Positions 1-8,242 of a stretch of 64,000 nucleotides of DNA are shown piece by piece. Each line of letters starts with the position of its first letter. Positions within the stretch are counted from its first letter, which is position 1. Source of the DNA: Fulvimarina endophytica (lineage in GTDB: Bacteria; Pseudomonadota; Alphaproteobacteria; Rhizobiales; Rhizobiaceae); assembly GCF_003403015.1 (NCBI RefSeq), contig NZ_QURL01000005.1, positions 434,001-498,000 on the forward strand, in the 5' to 3' direction. Position numbers and translations under genes: made by a program. The notes beneath the pieces were generated by a model. It searched no databases, was not told the origin of the DNA, and saw only the letters and a list, made by a program, of their open reading frames with translations.

Positions 1-456
1 CGAAAGCTCCTCGCCTTCCGGCATGGACGAGGACTTCATGGCGGTGCGGGTGAGGATGACCGTCTGGCAGACTTCCGGCACCGTAAGCTCGGTGCGAAGG
101 GCGGCGGCGGCGGCCGCGAAGGCCGGCACGCCCGGCGTGACGTCGAAGGGAATATCCAGCGCCTCCAGCCGCCGCATCTGCTCGGCGGTCGCACCATATA
201 GCGAGGGATCGCCGGAATGGACGCGCGCGACGTCTAGCCCCTCGTCATGGGCCGAAACGATCTCGGCGATGATCTCGTCGAGCGTCATGGGCGCGGTATC
301 GAGAACCCGCGCCCCCGCAGGCGCGGCCTCGACTACCTCCTTCGGAACGAGGGAGCCCGCATAGAGGCAGACCGGACAGGCTTCGATCAGCCTCAGGCCG
401 CGAACCGTGATGAGATCCGGCGCGCCGGGGCCGGCTCCGATGAAATGAACCGTCAT
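1..456 (-). CDS. cobM: Precorrin-4 C11-methyltransferase (C-terminus beyond window)
   Basis: SAM-dependent methyltransferase of corrin-ring synthesis that methylates C-11 of precorrin-4. Only the first 152 codons are present, because the gene runs off the left edge. The start (ATG, complement 454-456) is followed by the tetrapyrrole methylase signature [11 protein letters not shown] at residues 5-15. The second family motif [10 protein letters not shown] lies near residues 80-89, where family members contact SAM. The frame is open with no stop to position 1. It lies 103 bases downstream of the CbiG-CobJ gene on the same strand and is probably co-transcribed. The identity is firm from the motifs and the neighbours; the length is unknown. 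Confidence 0.9.
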   Translation of the reverse strand, partial: MTVHFIGAGPGAPDLITVRGLRLIEACPVCLYAGSLVPKEVVEAAPAGARVLDTAPMTLDEIIAEIVSAHDEGLDVARVHSGDPSLYGATAEQMRRLEALDIPFDVTPGVPAFAAAAAALRTELTVPEVCQTVILTRTAMKSSSMPEGEELS

Positions 457-559
457 ATGGTCTCGCTCGTCGTTCCGATTGTCCGGCCGGCCGGCATCCG
501 GCCTTGGTGTGCACGGACCGGGGACCGGGTGTCGCTGGTGGATCGGCGGACACGCGCGC

Positions 560-2404
560 TCATTGCGCGATCCCCGTTCCGTCTTTGCGGGCATAGCCGC
601 GGGGCGTGTAGACGTGACGCCGGCCGTCGCCGGTCGTCACGACCCGGCTGTTGGAGGAGCCGACGAGGACGACGGTGAGCATGTCCACGTCGTCCACCTG
701 CAGGTCACCGAGCGTCACGATGCGCACCGTTTCCTGCGGTCGCCCGAGATTGGTCGCGAGAATAACGGGCGTCTCGGCGGGCCGGTGGCGCAGGAGTTCC
801 TCGCGCGCATAGGCAAGCTGGGTCCGCCGCTTCCTCGATACGGGATTGTAGAAGGCGATGACGAAATCGCCCCGCGCCGCCGCCTCCACCCGGCGGACGA
901 TGTCCTCCCAGGGGGTGAGGAGATCGGAGAGCGAGATGGTGCAGAAATCGTGGCCGAGCGGGGCGCCGGCGCGGGCGGCCGCGCCCTGCAGCGCGGAGAT
1001 GCCCGGCGAACAGGCGATCGCGATCCGCCGCGCGCCGCCCGAAAGCTCGCCCTTGTCGAGAAGTTCGAAGACGAGGGTCGCCATGGCGTAGATGCCGGCA
1101 TCTCCCGAGCAGACCAGCGAGACCGTCCGTCCCTCGCCCGCCAGTTCCATGGCGTGACGCACCCGCTTTTCTTCCGCGCCGAGGTCGAAGTCGTGGCGGA
1201 CGCGGCCCGCAGCGAGCGGACCCAGAAGATCGAGATAGAGCGAATAGCCGACGAGATCGCTGGAGGCCGCGATCATGCTCGAGACTTCCGGCGAGCGCCA
1301 TTCAGCCTGACCCGGACCGATGCCGACGACGAAGAGCGTTCCGCGTGCCCGGCCGATCGTCTCGGGATCGATCGGGGCCACGGCCTCGCCGATCGCCGCC
1401 GTGACGCGGGCGGATTTGCGCTTCGCGAGGCGAAAGACGCCGTCACCTCCGACCGCCGCAAGCGCCGCGCCCTCGGCCACGCCGTGACAACCGATCTCGG
1501 CGAACACGATTTCGGAGGGATTTTCGAGCCGGCCTCGTTCCTCTTCCAGACGGGGAGCCGTGAAGAAGCGGGCGGGGACGCCGAAATGATCGGCGACCGC
1601 ATGGATCGCGGTCTCGTCGGCCTTCAGGTCGACGCTCGCGACGGCTGCGAGCGCGAGCGGACTGACGCCGGCTTCGGCGAGGACCCGTTCGGCAAGATCG
1701 ATCGCCTCGTCCTGCGGCGCGCCGCGCTCCGATCCCATGCCGAGGACGAGGGTCTTCGGCCGGTAGAGGAGTTCGCCGGCTTCCGCGGGCCCGGACCTTG
1801 CCGAGACCGTCAGGCGGATGCGCGCATCCGGCGCGGTCGCAAGTCCCGAGGCTTCGAGCCAGGGCGCATTGCCCTCGATCCGTGCGGGCTCTCCCGCGAT
1901 GAGATCGGCCATCACGGATTTGGCGTGATCCGGGTTTTCGAGGCGATATCCGCTGGGCGGAGCATCGAGGGCGATGCCAAAGGCGAGATCGCCCGCCGTG
2001 GTCACGGCCGCATGTCCGGAAATCGCGGAGGCGATCATACGCGCGAGATCGTTCGCCCCGTGATGGCCGCCGAGAAGCGGCACCACACTCGACCCGTCTT
2101 CCGCCAGAGCCAGCACGGGCGGCTCGGATCGCTTGTCGGACAGAACCGGAGCGAGAAGGCGGATGACCGCGCCCGCAGCCATCACCGCGACGATCGGCGT
2201 CCCGGCGAGGAACAGCGCGCGAAGATGGTCGTCGGCCTTCTCGAAGGAAACGGGCGCATCGCTCGTCCGCAGGACGGCACCGTGGATCTCTCCGCCGACA
2301 AGTTCGGCGACCGTCTCGGCGAGCGCGCGCGCACTGTCCGACAGGATGACCACGGCGGGCGGCCTCGAACGGGCGGATGCTATGGAATGCGCGCTCATGC
2401 TCAT
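560..2404 (-). CDS. cobJ: CbiG-CobJ fusion: cobalamin protein CbiG / precorrin-3B C17-methyltransferase
   Basis: A 614-residue two-part corrin enzyme. Residues about 20-350 are CbiG-like: [14 protein letters not shown] and the GGHHGAN stretch mark the N-terminal CbiG domain, and the part around SVDLKADE resembles CbiG-C/CobE. From about residue 359 the protein is a tetrapyrrole methylase ([27 protein letters not shown]) of the C17-methyltransferase (CobJ/CbiH) type, which methylates C-17 during ring contraction. CbiG opens the delta-lactone in the anaerobic route. The ATG at 2404 overlaps the cobI stop as ATGA, so translation is probably coupled; this start is preferred over much longer in-frame extensions that would run through cobI. 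A second ATG sits two codons in (2398). Confidence 0.92.
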   Translation of the reverse strand: MSMSAHSIASARSRPPAVVILSDSARALAETVAELVGGEIHGAVLRTSDAPVSFEKADDHLRALFLAGTPIVAVMAAGAVIRLLAPVLSDKRSEPPVLALAEDGSSVVPLLGGHHGANDLARMIASAISGHAAVTTAGDLAFGIALDAPPSGYRLENPDHAKSVMADLIAGEPARIEGNAPWLEASGLATAPDARIRLTVSARSGPAEAGELLYRPKTLVLGMGSERGAPQDEAIDLAERVLAEAGVSPLALAAVASVDLKADETAIHAVADHFGVPARFFTAPRLEEERGRLENPSEIVFAEIGCHGVAEGAALAAVGGDGVFRLAKRKSARVTAAIGEAVAPIDPETIGRARGTLFVVGIGPGQAEWRSPEVSSMIAASSDLVGYSLYLDLLGPLAAGRVRHDFDLGAEEKRVRHAMELAGEGRTVSLVCSGDAGIYAMATLVFELLDKGELSGGARRIAIACSPGISALQGAAARAGAPLGHDFCTISLSDLLTPWEDIVRRVEAAARGDFVIAFYNPVSRKRRTQLAYAREELLRHRPAETPVILATNLGRPQETVRIVTLGDLQVDDVDMLTVVLVGSSNSRVVTTGDGRRHVYTPRGYARKDGTGIAQ

Positions 2405-3171
2405 GGTCTTGCATCCTCTCCAGCCTGCCTCGATCGGGACGGCGCCTGGAGGATCGCCGGCTCCCCGCCGCGATAGCCGAGGATCATCGAGAAATAGGGC
2501 GCGGTCTCGCCGGCCTCGGCGAGCGGCCGGATCCGCTCCTCGTTCAGCGTCACGCGCTCGCAGTAGCGGCACCGTCCGGTGAGGCCCAGACTGTCGATCA
2601 GGGCACGGATGCGGGCGAAATGCCGGCCGAGCTTCATGATGGCGAAGGCATCCGCCATCGCGATTCGCTCGGCAAGGTCCGCATCGGACAACGGCCCCGG
2701 AATGATCACGAGGCTGTCGTTGCGCGCCGCGAGCGGACGGAACGACGCCGCGCTCGCGGCCATGACCGAGGACACCCCCGGCACGACGACGACCTCGAAG
2801 CGATCGGCGAGGCGTTCGAAGAGATACATGAAGGAGCCGTAGAAGAAGGGATCGCCCTCGCACAGCACGGCGACGTCCTCGCCCGCATCGAGCCGGCACG
2901 CGATGCGCCGGGCCGCGTCCTCATAGATCGCGGCGGCTGGAAAACGCTCGACCCGCATCGGAACCTCGATGGCGATCTCCGCCTGATCGGGCCTCAGGAA
3001 TCCGGCGACGATCGCCCGCGCGAAGCTCTCGCCGCTATCCGGCTTCGGATAGGCGACGACGGGTGCGCGCGTGAGAATGCGATGCGCCTTGAGGGTCAGG
3101 AGTTCGGGATCGCCCGGCCCGACGCCGAGCCCGTAGAGAATGCCCGCTCGCCGGGCGGAGGGTCCGTTCAT
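2401..3171 (-). CDS. cobI: Precorrin-2 C20-methyltransferase
   Basis: A 256-residue SAM-dependent methyltransferase adding the C-20 methyl to precorrin-2 (or its cobalt form), the first committed corrin step after sirohydrochlorin/precorrin-2. Visible family features are LYGLGVGPGDPELLTLKA at residues 12-29, a CEGDPFFYGSFMY loop near residues 103-115, and VVPGVSSVMAAS. The length matches CobI/CbiL. It begins 12 bases after cbiX ends and its stop overlaps the cobJ start. cobH, which commonly neighbours cobI in alphaproteobacteria, is not found between cbiX and cobI. Confidence 0.93.
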   Translation of the reverse strand: MNGPSARRAGILYGLGVGPGDPELLTLKAHRILTRAPVVAYPKPDSGESFARAIVAGFLRPDQAEIAIEVPMRVERFPAAAIYEDAARRIACRLDAGEDVAVLCEGDPFFYGSFMYLFERLADRFEVVVVPGVSSVMAASAASFRPLAARNDSLVIIPGPLSDADLAERIAMADAFAIMKLGRHFARIRALIDSLGLTGRCRYCERVTLNEERIRPLAEAGETAPYFSMILGYRGGEPAILQAPSRSRQAGEDARP

Positions 3172-3183
3172 CGAAGCGCGGCG

Positions 3184-4386
3184 TCAGCGCATGGATTTCG
3201 GGCCGAGCGGATGATCGGCATGCGGATAGGGATGATGGTGATGATCGTGCCCATGGGAATGACCGTGGGAATGCCCGTGCCCGTGTCCGTGTCCGTGTCC
3301 GTGTCCGTGCGAATGATCATGGTGATGATGATCGCCGTCATGGCTGTGGCTGTGGCTGTGGTCATGGTCATGGTCATGGTCATGGTCATGATGGTGGTGA
3401 CCATGTTCGCCGGAATGCGAATGCGAATGCGCGGCGCCCGGAACAGGCCCCGGTCCCGGTACGGCCCGGCAGGCGCCGGTGCACACGTCGTCGCATAGCA
3501 GGCAGTCCGCCGAGGAGCCGACGCCTTCCACGTGATGGTGATGGCTTTCCTGCGCCAGCCCCACCTCACTCTCGAAACCCAGAACCTGCTCGCGATATTT
3601 GCACATCTGGCAGTTCATGTTGTTGGTGCCTTCCAGCACCTCCCTCAGCCGCTCCACGAAAGTCTCGACCACGAGATCGTGGGCCCCGAGATAGGACGCC
3701 TTCAGGAACCGGATATCGGGATTGGCGGCCGCGACCTTGTCGGTCTGGTCGTAGATCCGGCGCACGAGAACGCCGGTGAAGAGGAAATAGGGAAAGACCA
3801 CGATGCGCTTGTAGCCGAGGCGCGCCGCATGGGTGAGGCCCGGCTCGACCAGCGGGAAGGTGACGCCCGAATAGGCCGTCTCGCCCCAGCCGAAGCCGAG
3901 GCCCTCCCAGAGCATGCGCATGACCTTGGCGACGTTCGAATTGGCGTCGGGATCGGACGCGCCGCGCCCGACGACGACCAGCATGGTATCGTGCAGCGGC
4001 TCACCATCCCGCCATCCATCCGAGCGGAGGCATTCGCGGATGCGCTCGCCCGCCGCCCGGATCATCTTCAGGTCGATGCCGAGTTCGCGGCCATAGGTGA
4101 TCGAGACGTCGTTCGCGGCGGCATAGGTGTTGAGGACGGACGGGATGTCGTTCTTCGCGTGTCCCGCCGCAAACAGCATGCCCGGCAAGGCGATGATCTC
4201 GCGCGCGCCGCCGTCCTTCAGCTTGTCGAGCCCGTCACGGATGACGGGCTTGGCGAATTCCAGATATCCGTGCTCGGTGGTCCATTCGGGAAGGGCCGCG
4301 CGCAGCTTGTCGGCGAGCCCGCCGAACTCCTCCATCGCGCCCTTGTCGCGGCTTCCATGGCCGCACAGCATCAATGCTTTCATCAT
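3184..4386 (-). CDS. cbiX: CbiX-type sirohydrochlorin cobaltochelatase with Fe-S motif and His-rich tail
   Basis: Class II chelatase that inserts cobalt into the tetrapyrrole. Residues 1-250 hold two CbiX halves: MLCGHGSRDKGAMEEF with the chelating His near the N-terminus, LPGMLFAAGHAKNDIP with the second His, and a similar second half. Residues about 262-277 carry the MNCQMCKYREQVLGFE stretch, which matches the C-terminal Fe-S motif (MxCxxC) known from long CbiX proteins. A further Cys cluster follows (CLLCDDVCTGAC), then a tail of about 75 residues of which roughly half are His, arranged as HG, HD and HS repeats. At about 400 residues it is longer than usual CbiX (about 300). GAGGGG abuts the first ATG, so the second ATG (4383) may be the true start. 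Confidence 0.93.
   Translation of the reverse strand: MMKALMLCGHGSRDKGAMEEFGGLADKLRAALPEWTTEHGYLEFAKPVIRDGLDKLKDGGAREIIALPGMLFAAGHAKNDIPSVLNTYAAANDVSITYGRELGIDLKMIRAAGERIRECLRSDGWRDGEPLHDTMLVVVGRGASDPDANSNVAKVMRMLWEGLGFGWGETAYSGVTFPLVEPGLTHAARLGYKRIVVFPYFLFTGVLVRRIYDQTDKVAAANPDIRFLKASYLGAHDLVVETFVERLREVLEGTNNMNCQMCKYREQVLGFESEVGLAQESHHHHVEGVGSSADCLLCDDVCTGACRAVPGPGPVPGAAHSHSHSGEHGHHHHDHDHDHDHDHSHSHSHDGDHHHHDHSHGHGHGHGHGHGHSHGHSHGHDHHHHPYPHADHPLGPKSMR
3275..3388. repeat. Hexanucleotide tandem repeats inside cbiX
   Basis: Three short exact or near-exact arrays sit within the cbiX tail. CCGTGT-type units occupy 3275-3310 (six units; the first and last end in C). TGGCTG occupies 3341-3358 (three units). 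TGGTCA occupies 3359-3388 (five units). Read on the minus strand they encode His-Gly, His-Ser and His-Asp dipeptide runs. Every unit is six bases, so gain or loss keeps the frame and changes only the number of metal-binding dipeptides. Confidence 0.9.
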
Positions 4387-4435
4387 CCCCTCAGGCGGCC
4401 CTCTGGCCGCGCGTTCTCGCCGGAGGACCGGTGAT

Positions 4436-4530
4436 CGCGCGGCAGGCGCGACCAGGATGCAGTCCGACAGCTCCGTCTAGGCCCCCGGTATGGGTCGGCC
4501 GCACCGGAATGAGTTTCAGCCGGATCGCGC
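4436..4530 (-). promoter_or_regulatory. Possible degenerate cobalamin riboswitch upstream of cbiX
   Basis: The 232-base gap (4387-4618) before the B12 operon is where a cobalamin riboswitch would be expected. On the minus strand it contains ATTCCGGTGCGG (complement of about 4499-4510) and CGGAGCTGTC (complement of 4466-4475), both similar to conserved core pieces of the B12 aptamer. Next comes CGCGCCTGCC (complement of 4441-4450), which matches only the 3' half of the usual B12 box. An extra stem separates the first two pieces. The match is partial and the canonical CAGGAGACC part is missing, so this is a suggestion only. Confidence 0.33.
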
Positions 4531-4618
4531 CGGCCCGTCGATATGGCGAGGAGGGTTATCGGGAAGAGCCCGGCGGGTCAACGCGGCCCATGGCCCTTTG
4601 CCACCGTTCTTGAACACC

Positions 4619-5656
4619 TCAGGCCGCGGACGTCTTCGGCACGACCGCCGAGACGAGATCCTTGGGACGGATGAGCCCGACCGTGCGTCCGTTCTCCTCC
4701 ACCCGGATGGTGGCTCCCTGGCCGAGTCGCTCCAGAAGCTCGCGGATCGGCGTATCGATCGTCACCGCGCCACCCTCCGAGGCCGGCGTTCCGTCATCCT
4801 CCTTCATGATGTCCTTGGCGCGCAGGACCTCGAGAAGATTGGCCTGCGCCACGAAGTCGGCGACATAGGCGTTGGCGGGGTTCTGGATGATGTTCGACGG
4901 CGTGCCGCACTGGACGATCCGCCCGCCCTCCATGATCGCGACCCGGTCGCCGAGCTTGAAGGCTTCGTCGAGATCATGGCTGACGAAGAGGATCGTGCGC
5001 CTCAGGCGCTGCTGCAGATCGAGGAGTTCGTCCTGAAGCCGGGTGCGGATCAGGGGATCGAGAGCGGAAAACGGCTCGTCCATGAGAAGGATCGGCGCTT
5101 CGGTGGCAAAGGCGCGGGCAAGGCCGACGCGCTGCTGCATGCCGCCGGACAACTCGCCGACCTTGCGATCGGCCCAGTCGGTGAGGCTGACGAGTTCGAG
5201 CTGCTTCCTCGCCTTCTCCTCGCGCTCCTTCTTGGGCATGCCGGCGAGTTCCAGGCCGAGCGCCACATTGTCGAGGACGTTGCGCCAGGGCAGGAGCCCG
5301 AACTGCTGGAACACCATCGAAACGCGGGACAGACGCATCTCGCGAAGCTTCTTCGAGCCCGCATTGGTAATGTCCGCCATGCCGGTCCCGTCATTGACGA
5401 GAACCCGGCCACGGCAGACCGGGTTCAACCCGTTGACGGCGCGAAGCAGTGTCGACTTGCCGGACCCCGAGAGGCCCATGAGGACGAGGATCTCGGCCTC
5501 CTTGACCTCCAGCGAGCAGGCGTGGACGCCGAGGACCTGATCGGTCTCGGCCTGGATCTCGCTGCGGGTCTTGCCGGCATCCATCATGCCGAGCGCGCTT
5601 TCCGGATTGTCGCCGAAGACGATGTTGACGTCCTCGAATACGATCGCCTGGCTCAT
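4619..5656 (-). CDS. choV: Choline/betaine ABC transporter ATP-binding protein
   Basis: ATPase of a quaternary-amine importer of the ProV/OpuAA/ChoV family, 345 residues. Walker A is GLSGSGKST near residue 63, the ABC signature is LSGGMQQRVGLARA, Walker B is ILLMDEP, and the switch His follows in FVSHDLDEAF. The C-terminal 65 residues resemble a CBS module (ATIRVEENGRTVGLI), which in this family senses ionic strength or nucleotides. The start at 5656 has GAGGAAGG just upstream and overlaps the choW stop as ATGA. An in-frame extension of 80 codons upstream lies inside choW and is rejected. It is the last gene of choX-choW-choV. Confidence 0.93.
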   Translation of the reverse strand: MSQAIVFEDVNIVFGDNPESALGMMDAGKTRSEIQAETDQVLGVHACSLEVKEAEILVLMGLSGSGKSTLLRAVNGLNPVCRGRVLVNDGTGMADITNAGSKKLREMRLSRVSMVFQQFGLLPWRNVLDNVALGLELAGMPKKEREEKARKQLELVSLTDWADRKVGELSGGMQQRVGLARAFATEAPILLMDEPFSALDPLIRTRLQDELLDLQQRLRRTILFVSHDLDEAFKLGDRVAIMEGGRIVQCGTPSNIIQNPANAYVADFVAQANLLEVLRAKDIMKEDDGTPASEGGAVTIDTPIRELLERLGQGATIRVEENGRTVGLIRPKDLVSAVVPKTSAA

Positions 5657-6495
5657 GCCTTCCTCCTCTGTCCGACCCTCAGGACGCGATCGAGGATGAT
5701 CGCGACGACGACGATGATGAAGCCGGATTCGAATCCGAGCGAGGTGTTCACCTGGTTGAGCGCCCGCACGACGGGAACGCCGAGACCGTCGGCACCGACG
5801 AGCGCGGCGATCACGACCATCGAGAGCGAGAGCATGATGGTCTGGTTGAGGCCCGCCATGATCTGCGGCAGGGCGGAGGGTAGCTCCACCTTCCACAGCT
5901 TCTGCGAGCCGGTGGCGCCGAAGGCGTCGGCTGCTTCCAAGAGCGATTTCGGCGTCGAGGCGACCCCGAGGCAGGTGAGACGGATCGGCGCCGGCAGGAC
6001 GAAGATCACCGTGGCGAGGAGGCCCGGCACCATGCCGATCCCGAAGAAGACGATCGCGGGAATGAGATAGACGAAGGTCGGCAGCGTCTGCATGAGGTCG
6101 AGGACCGGCTGCAGGAACGCGTAGAGCTTCGGCCGGTGGGCTGCGGCGATGCCGACCGGCACGCCGATCGCCATGCAGACGAGACAGGCCGAGAGAACGA
6201 GGGTCAGGCTCTCGGTCATCTCTTCCCAGTAGCCCTGGTTGATGATGAAGAGGAAGCCGAGGATGACGAACAGGGTCAGCTTCCAGCTGCGCTGAAGCCA
6301 GTAGCTGAGGGCGGCGAAGATGGCGACGACGAGGAGGGGGTTGGGCGCCTGGAGAATCCAGAGAAGCCAGTCGATCAGGAAACTCCCGACCGCGGCCATG
6401 CCGTCGAAGAACCAGCCTCCATTCGCCTGAAGCCAGTCGAACCCGTCCTCGGCCCAGCGGCCCACGGGTATCTTAGTCTCTGTCAGCCACTCCAC
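5653..6495 (-). CDS. choW: Choline/betaine ABC transporter permease
   Basis: Inner-membrane permease of 280 residues in the ProW/OpuAB/ChoW family. Hydrophobic segments lie at about residues 40-70, 75-90, 97-120, 140-165, 205-240 and 255-272. The cytoplasmic EAA loop that contacts the ATPase is visible as SLLEAADAFGATGSQKLWKVELP. The long N-terminal segment before the first membrane span is normal for ProW-type permeases. The stop overlaps the choV start; a hairpin separates it from the upstream binding-protein gene. Confidence 0.93.
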   Translation of the reverse strand: MEWLTETKIPVGRWAEDGFDWLQANGGWFFDGMAAVGSFLIDWLLWILQAPNPLLVVAIFAALSYWLQRSWKLTLFVILGFLFIINQGYWEEMTESLTLVLSACLVCMAIGVPVGIAAAHRPKLYAFLQPVLDLMQTLPTFVYLIPAIVFFGIGMVPGLLATVIFVLPAPIRLTCLGVASTPKSLLEAADAFGATGSQKLWKVELPSALPQIMAGLNQTIMLSLSMVVIAALVGADGLGVPVVRALNQVNTSLGFESGFIIVVVAIILDRVLRVGQRRKA

Positions 6496-6528
6496 GGACG
6501 GCGTTCCCCCTTAATGCCTCGTCTTTAG

Positions 6529-6553
6529 GACCCCCGCCGGCATGGCGGAGGTC
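6529..6553 (-). promoter_or_regulatory. Intercistronic hairpin between choX and choW
   Basis: Inverted repeat with a 10-bp stem (6529-6538 paired with 6544-6553, one wobble position) and a 5-base loop. No T-run follows on the minus strand, so it is not a standard terminator. A stem at this point commonly protects the 3' end of the abundant binding-protein message while allowing reduced read-through into permease and ATPase genes. Confidence 0.5.
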
Positions 6554-6576
6554 GAGTTTTCAACCGGTCGCGCGGA

Positions 6577-7515
6577 TCACATCCCGAGCGACGTCTTGAC
6601 CGCCGGCAGGCCCGGCTCGCCATCGACCGTGGTCACGCCCTCGAGCCAGCCTTCCCACTGGTCGGGATTGGCCTTCAGCCAAGCCTCAGTGGCGTCACCG
6701 GCATCCTCGCCGTCGTCGAGAATCTGGCCCATGATCCGGTTTTCCATGTCGAGGGAGAACTTCTCGTTCTTCAGGAACGTCGCGACGTTCTGGCAGTCCT
6801 CGGCATAGCCCTTGCGCGTGACCGTGTGGACCTGACCCTCACCGCCGAAGAAGTCCTGGCCGCCCTGAAGATATTTCAGGTCGAAATTCGCGTTCATCGG
6901 ATGGGGCTCCCAACCGAGGAAGACGATCGGCTTGTCCTGCTTGTAGGCGCGGCCCACCATCGCGAGCATGCCCTGCTCGGAACTCTCGACGACCTCGTAT
7001 CCCTGAAGGCCGCTATCGGCTTTCTGGGTGAGGCCGATCAGATAGTCGTTGCCTTCGTTGCCGGGCTCGATGCCGTAGATCTTGCCTTCGAGCTGATCCT
7101 TGAACTTCGGCAGGTCCTGATAGGACTTCAGACCCTCGTCGTAGACATAGGTCGGCACCGCAAGATTGTACTTCGTCCCTTCCAGATTGACCGAGAGATC
7201 GTCGATCTGACCGGCTTTCAGATAGGGATCGATCGCCGCGCCCTGGGAGGGCATCCAGTTGCCGAGGAAGACGTCGACATCGCCTTTCTCCAGCGAGGCG
7301 AAGGTGACCGGCACGGACAGGACCTTCACGTCGACCGAATAGCCGAGCCCTTCCAGGATGTGCTTCGTCATCGCGGTCGTGGTGGTGATGTCGGTCCAGC
7401 CCACATCCGACATGGTGACCGTCTTGCAGGCGTCCGGGACCTCGGCGCGCGCGGCGCCCATGAGCGCGGTCGTCGCGGCGAGGGACAGTATGATCGTGCG
7501 GACTGAATTCGTCAT
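6577..7515 (-). CDS. choX: Choline-binding periplasmic protein
   Basis: Substrate-binding protein of the choline importer, 312 residues, with a signal peptide ending near residue 24 (LMGAARA, then E). Aromatic-cage residues typical of ChoX are visible: Trp and Asp in SDVGWTDITT, Trp in LGNWMPSQ, Asn in EPGNEGNDYL, and Trp in LGWEPHPMN. These surround the trimethylammonium group in the family. The start at 7515 was chosen because it gives the signal peptide; an extension to 7629 would run into the divergent control region. It is the first gene of choXWV, divergent from betI, consistent with shared control by choline. Confidence 0.95.
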   Translation of the reverse strand: MTNSVRTIILSLAATTALMGAARAEVPDACKTVTMSDVGWTDITTTTAMTKHILEGLGYSVDVKVLSVPVTFASLEKGDVDVFLGNWMPSQGAAIDPYLKAGQIDDLSVNLEGTKYNLAVPTYVYDEGLKSYQDLPKFKDQLEGKIYGIEPGNEGNDYLIGLTQKADSGLQGYEVVESSEQGMLAMVGRAYKQDKPIVFLGWEPHPMNANFDLKYLQGGQDFFGGEGQVHTVTRKGYAEDCQNVATFLKNEKFSLDMENRIMGQILDDGEDAGDATEAWLKANPDQWEGWLEGVTTVDGEPGLPAVKTSLGM

Positions 7516-7558
7516 GAATGTTCCCTTTTCGGTTGGACAGCAGCGCGGCTGACTGTTC

Positions 7559-7576
7559 TTGACTGATCGATCAACT
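7559..7576. promoter_or_regulatory. Putative BetI operator
   Basis: The 136-base divergent gap between choX and betI contains the perfect palindrome TGATCGATCA (7564-7573) inside TTGACTGATCGATCAACTAA. BetI regulators bind inverted repeats of this general form between divergent bet promoters and release them when choline is present. The position 44 bases upstream of choX and 78 bases upstream of betI suits repression of both directions. No promoter boxes could be assigned with confidence. Confidence 0.45.
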
Positions 7577-7651
7577 AAACGCGATAGTGGATGTGATGTA
7601 AACAGCGGCACTGCCCAGTGCCGATGCAATTGGCAGCACAGGCGAGTTCGG

Positions 7652-8242
7652 ATGCCGAGATTGGGGATGGAACCGGTGCGCCGGGAGGCGCTGATCAGCG
7701 CGGCGATCGCGGAGATCGGCGCCGTCGGTTCGCTCGACGTGACCGTCGCCCGGATCGCCGGAAGAGCCGGTGTTTCGGCAGCCCTCGCCCACCATTATTT
7801 CGGCTCGAAGGACCGCATCCTCATCGCCGCGATGCGGCGGATCCTCGAGGATTTTCGCAACGCCGTTAACCGACGGCTCAAGGCCGCCTCGACACCTCGC
7901 CAGAGGATCGAGGCGATCGTCGAGGCCTCGTTCGAACCCGCGCAATTCGATTCGGCGATCGTTTCGGCCTGGCTCGCCTTCTATCTCGAAGCCTATCGCT
8001 CGCCCCAGGCGGCCCGCCTCCTCACGATCTATGCAAGGCGGCTGGATTCCAACCTCGTCCACGCGCTGCGCTGCCTCGTCGCCCCGTCCTCGGTCCGCAT
8101 CACGGCCCAGGGCCTCGCCTCTCTGATCGACGGCCTCTACATCCGCGCGGCCCTGCAGGACCGGGCACCCAAACGCGAGGACGCGGTGCAACTCGTTCTC
8201 GACTATCTCGCACTCCGACTGAACAGCGAAAGCCCGTCATGA
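7652..8242 (+). CDS. betI: TetR-family choline-responsive repressor BetI
   Basis: A 196-residue TetR-type repressor of the bet genes. The helix-turn-helix lies at about residues 27-50 (DVTVARIAGRAGVSAALAHHYFGSKD), the standard DNA-binding motif of the family. The C-terminal ligand domain includes FNPAQF-like and AFYLEAYRSP stretches typical of BetI. The start MPRLGMEPVRREAL at 7652 agrees with BetI N-termini; a longer open frame from 7559 would overlap the operator. Its stop overlaps betC as ATGA, so the repressor is the first gene of the operon it controls. Confidence 0.93.
   Translation: MPRLGMEPVRREALISAAIAEIGAVGSLDVTVARIAGRAGVSAALAHHYFGSKDRILIAAMRRILEDFRNAVNRRLKAASTPRQRIEAIVEASFEPAQFDSAIVSAWLAFYLEAYRSPQAARLLTIYARRLDSNLVHALRCLVAPSSVRITAQGLASLIDGLYIRAALQDRAPKREDAVQLVLDYLALRLNSESPS

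Noticed and set aside
479..2476. Long plus-strand open frame of about 665 codons opposite the CbiG-CobJ gene
   Set aside because: It is the antisense of a clearly recognised gene, has no family similarity and is Arg/Asp-rich, as expected from reversed G+C-rich codons.
3275..3388. CRISPR-like appearance of regular short repeats
   Set aside because: Units are 6 bases, contiguous and without spacers, and they encode the CbiX His-rich tail.
3168..3569. Thr/Met/Ile-rich 133-codon frame inside the cbiX tail
   Set aside because: It is a frame-shifted reading of the repeats and overlaps cbiX completely.
4549..4618. Plus-strand riboswitch reading of the cbiX upstream region
   Set aside because: The next features on the plus side are minus-strand genes, so a plus-strand leader would have nothing to control.
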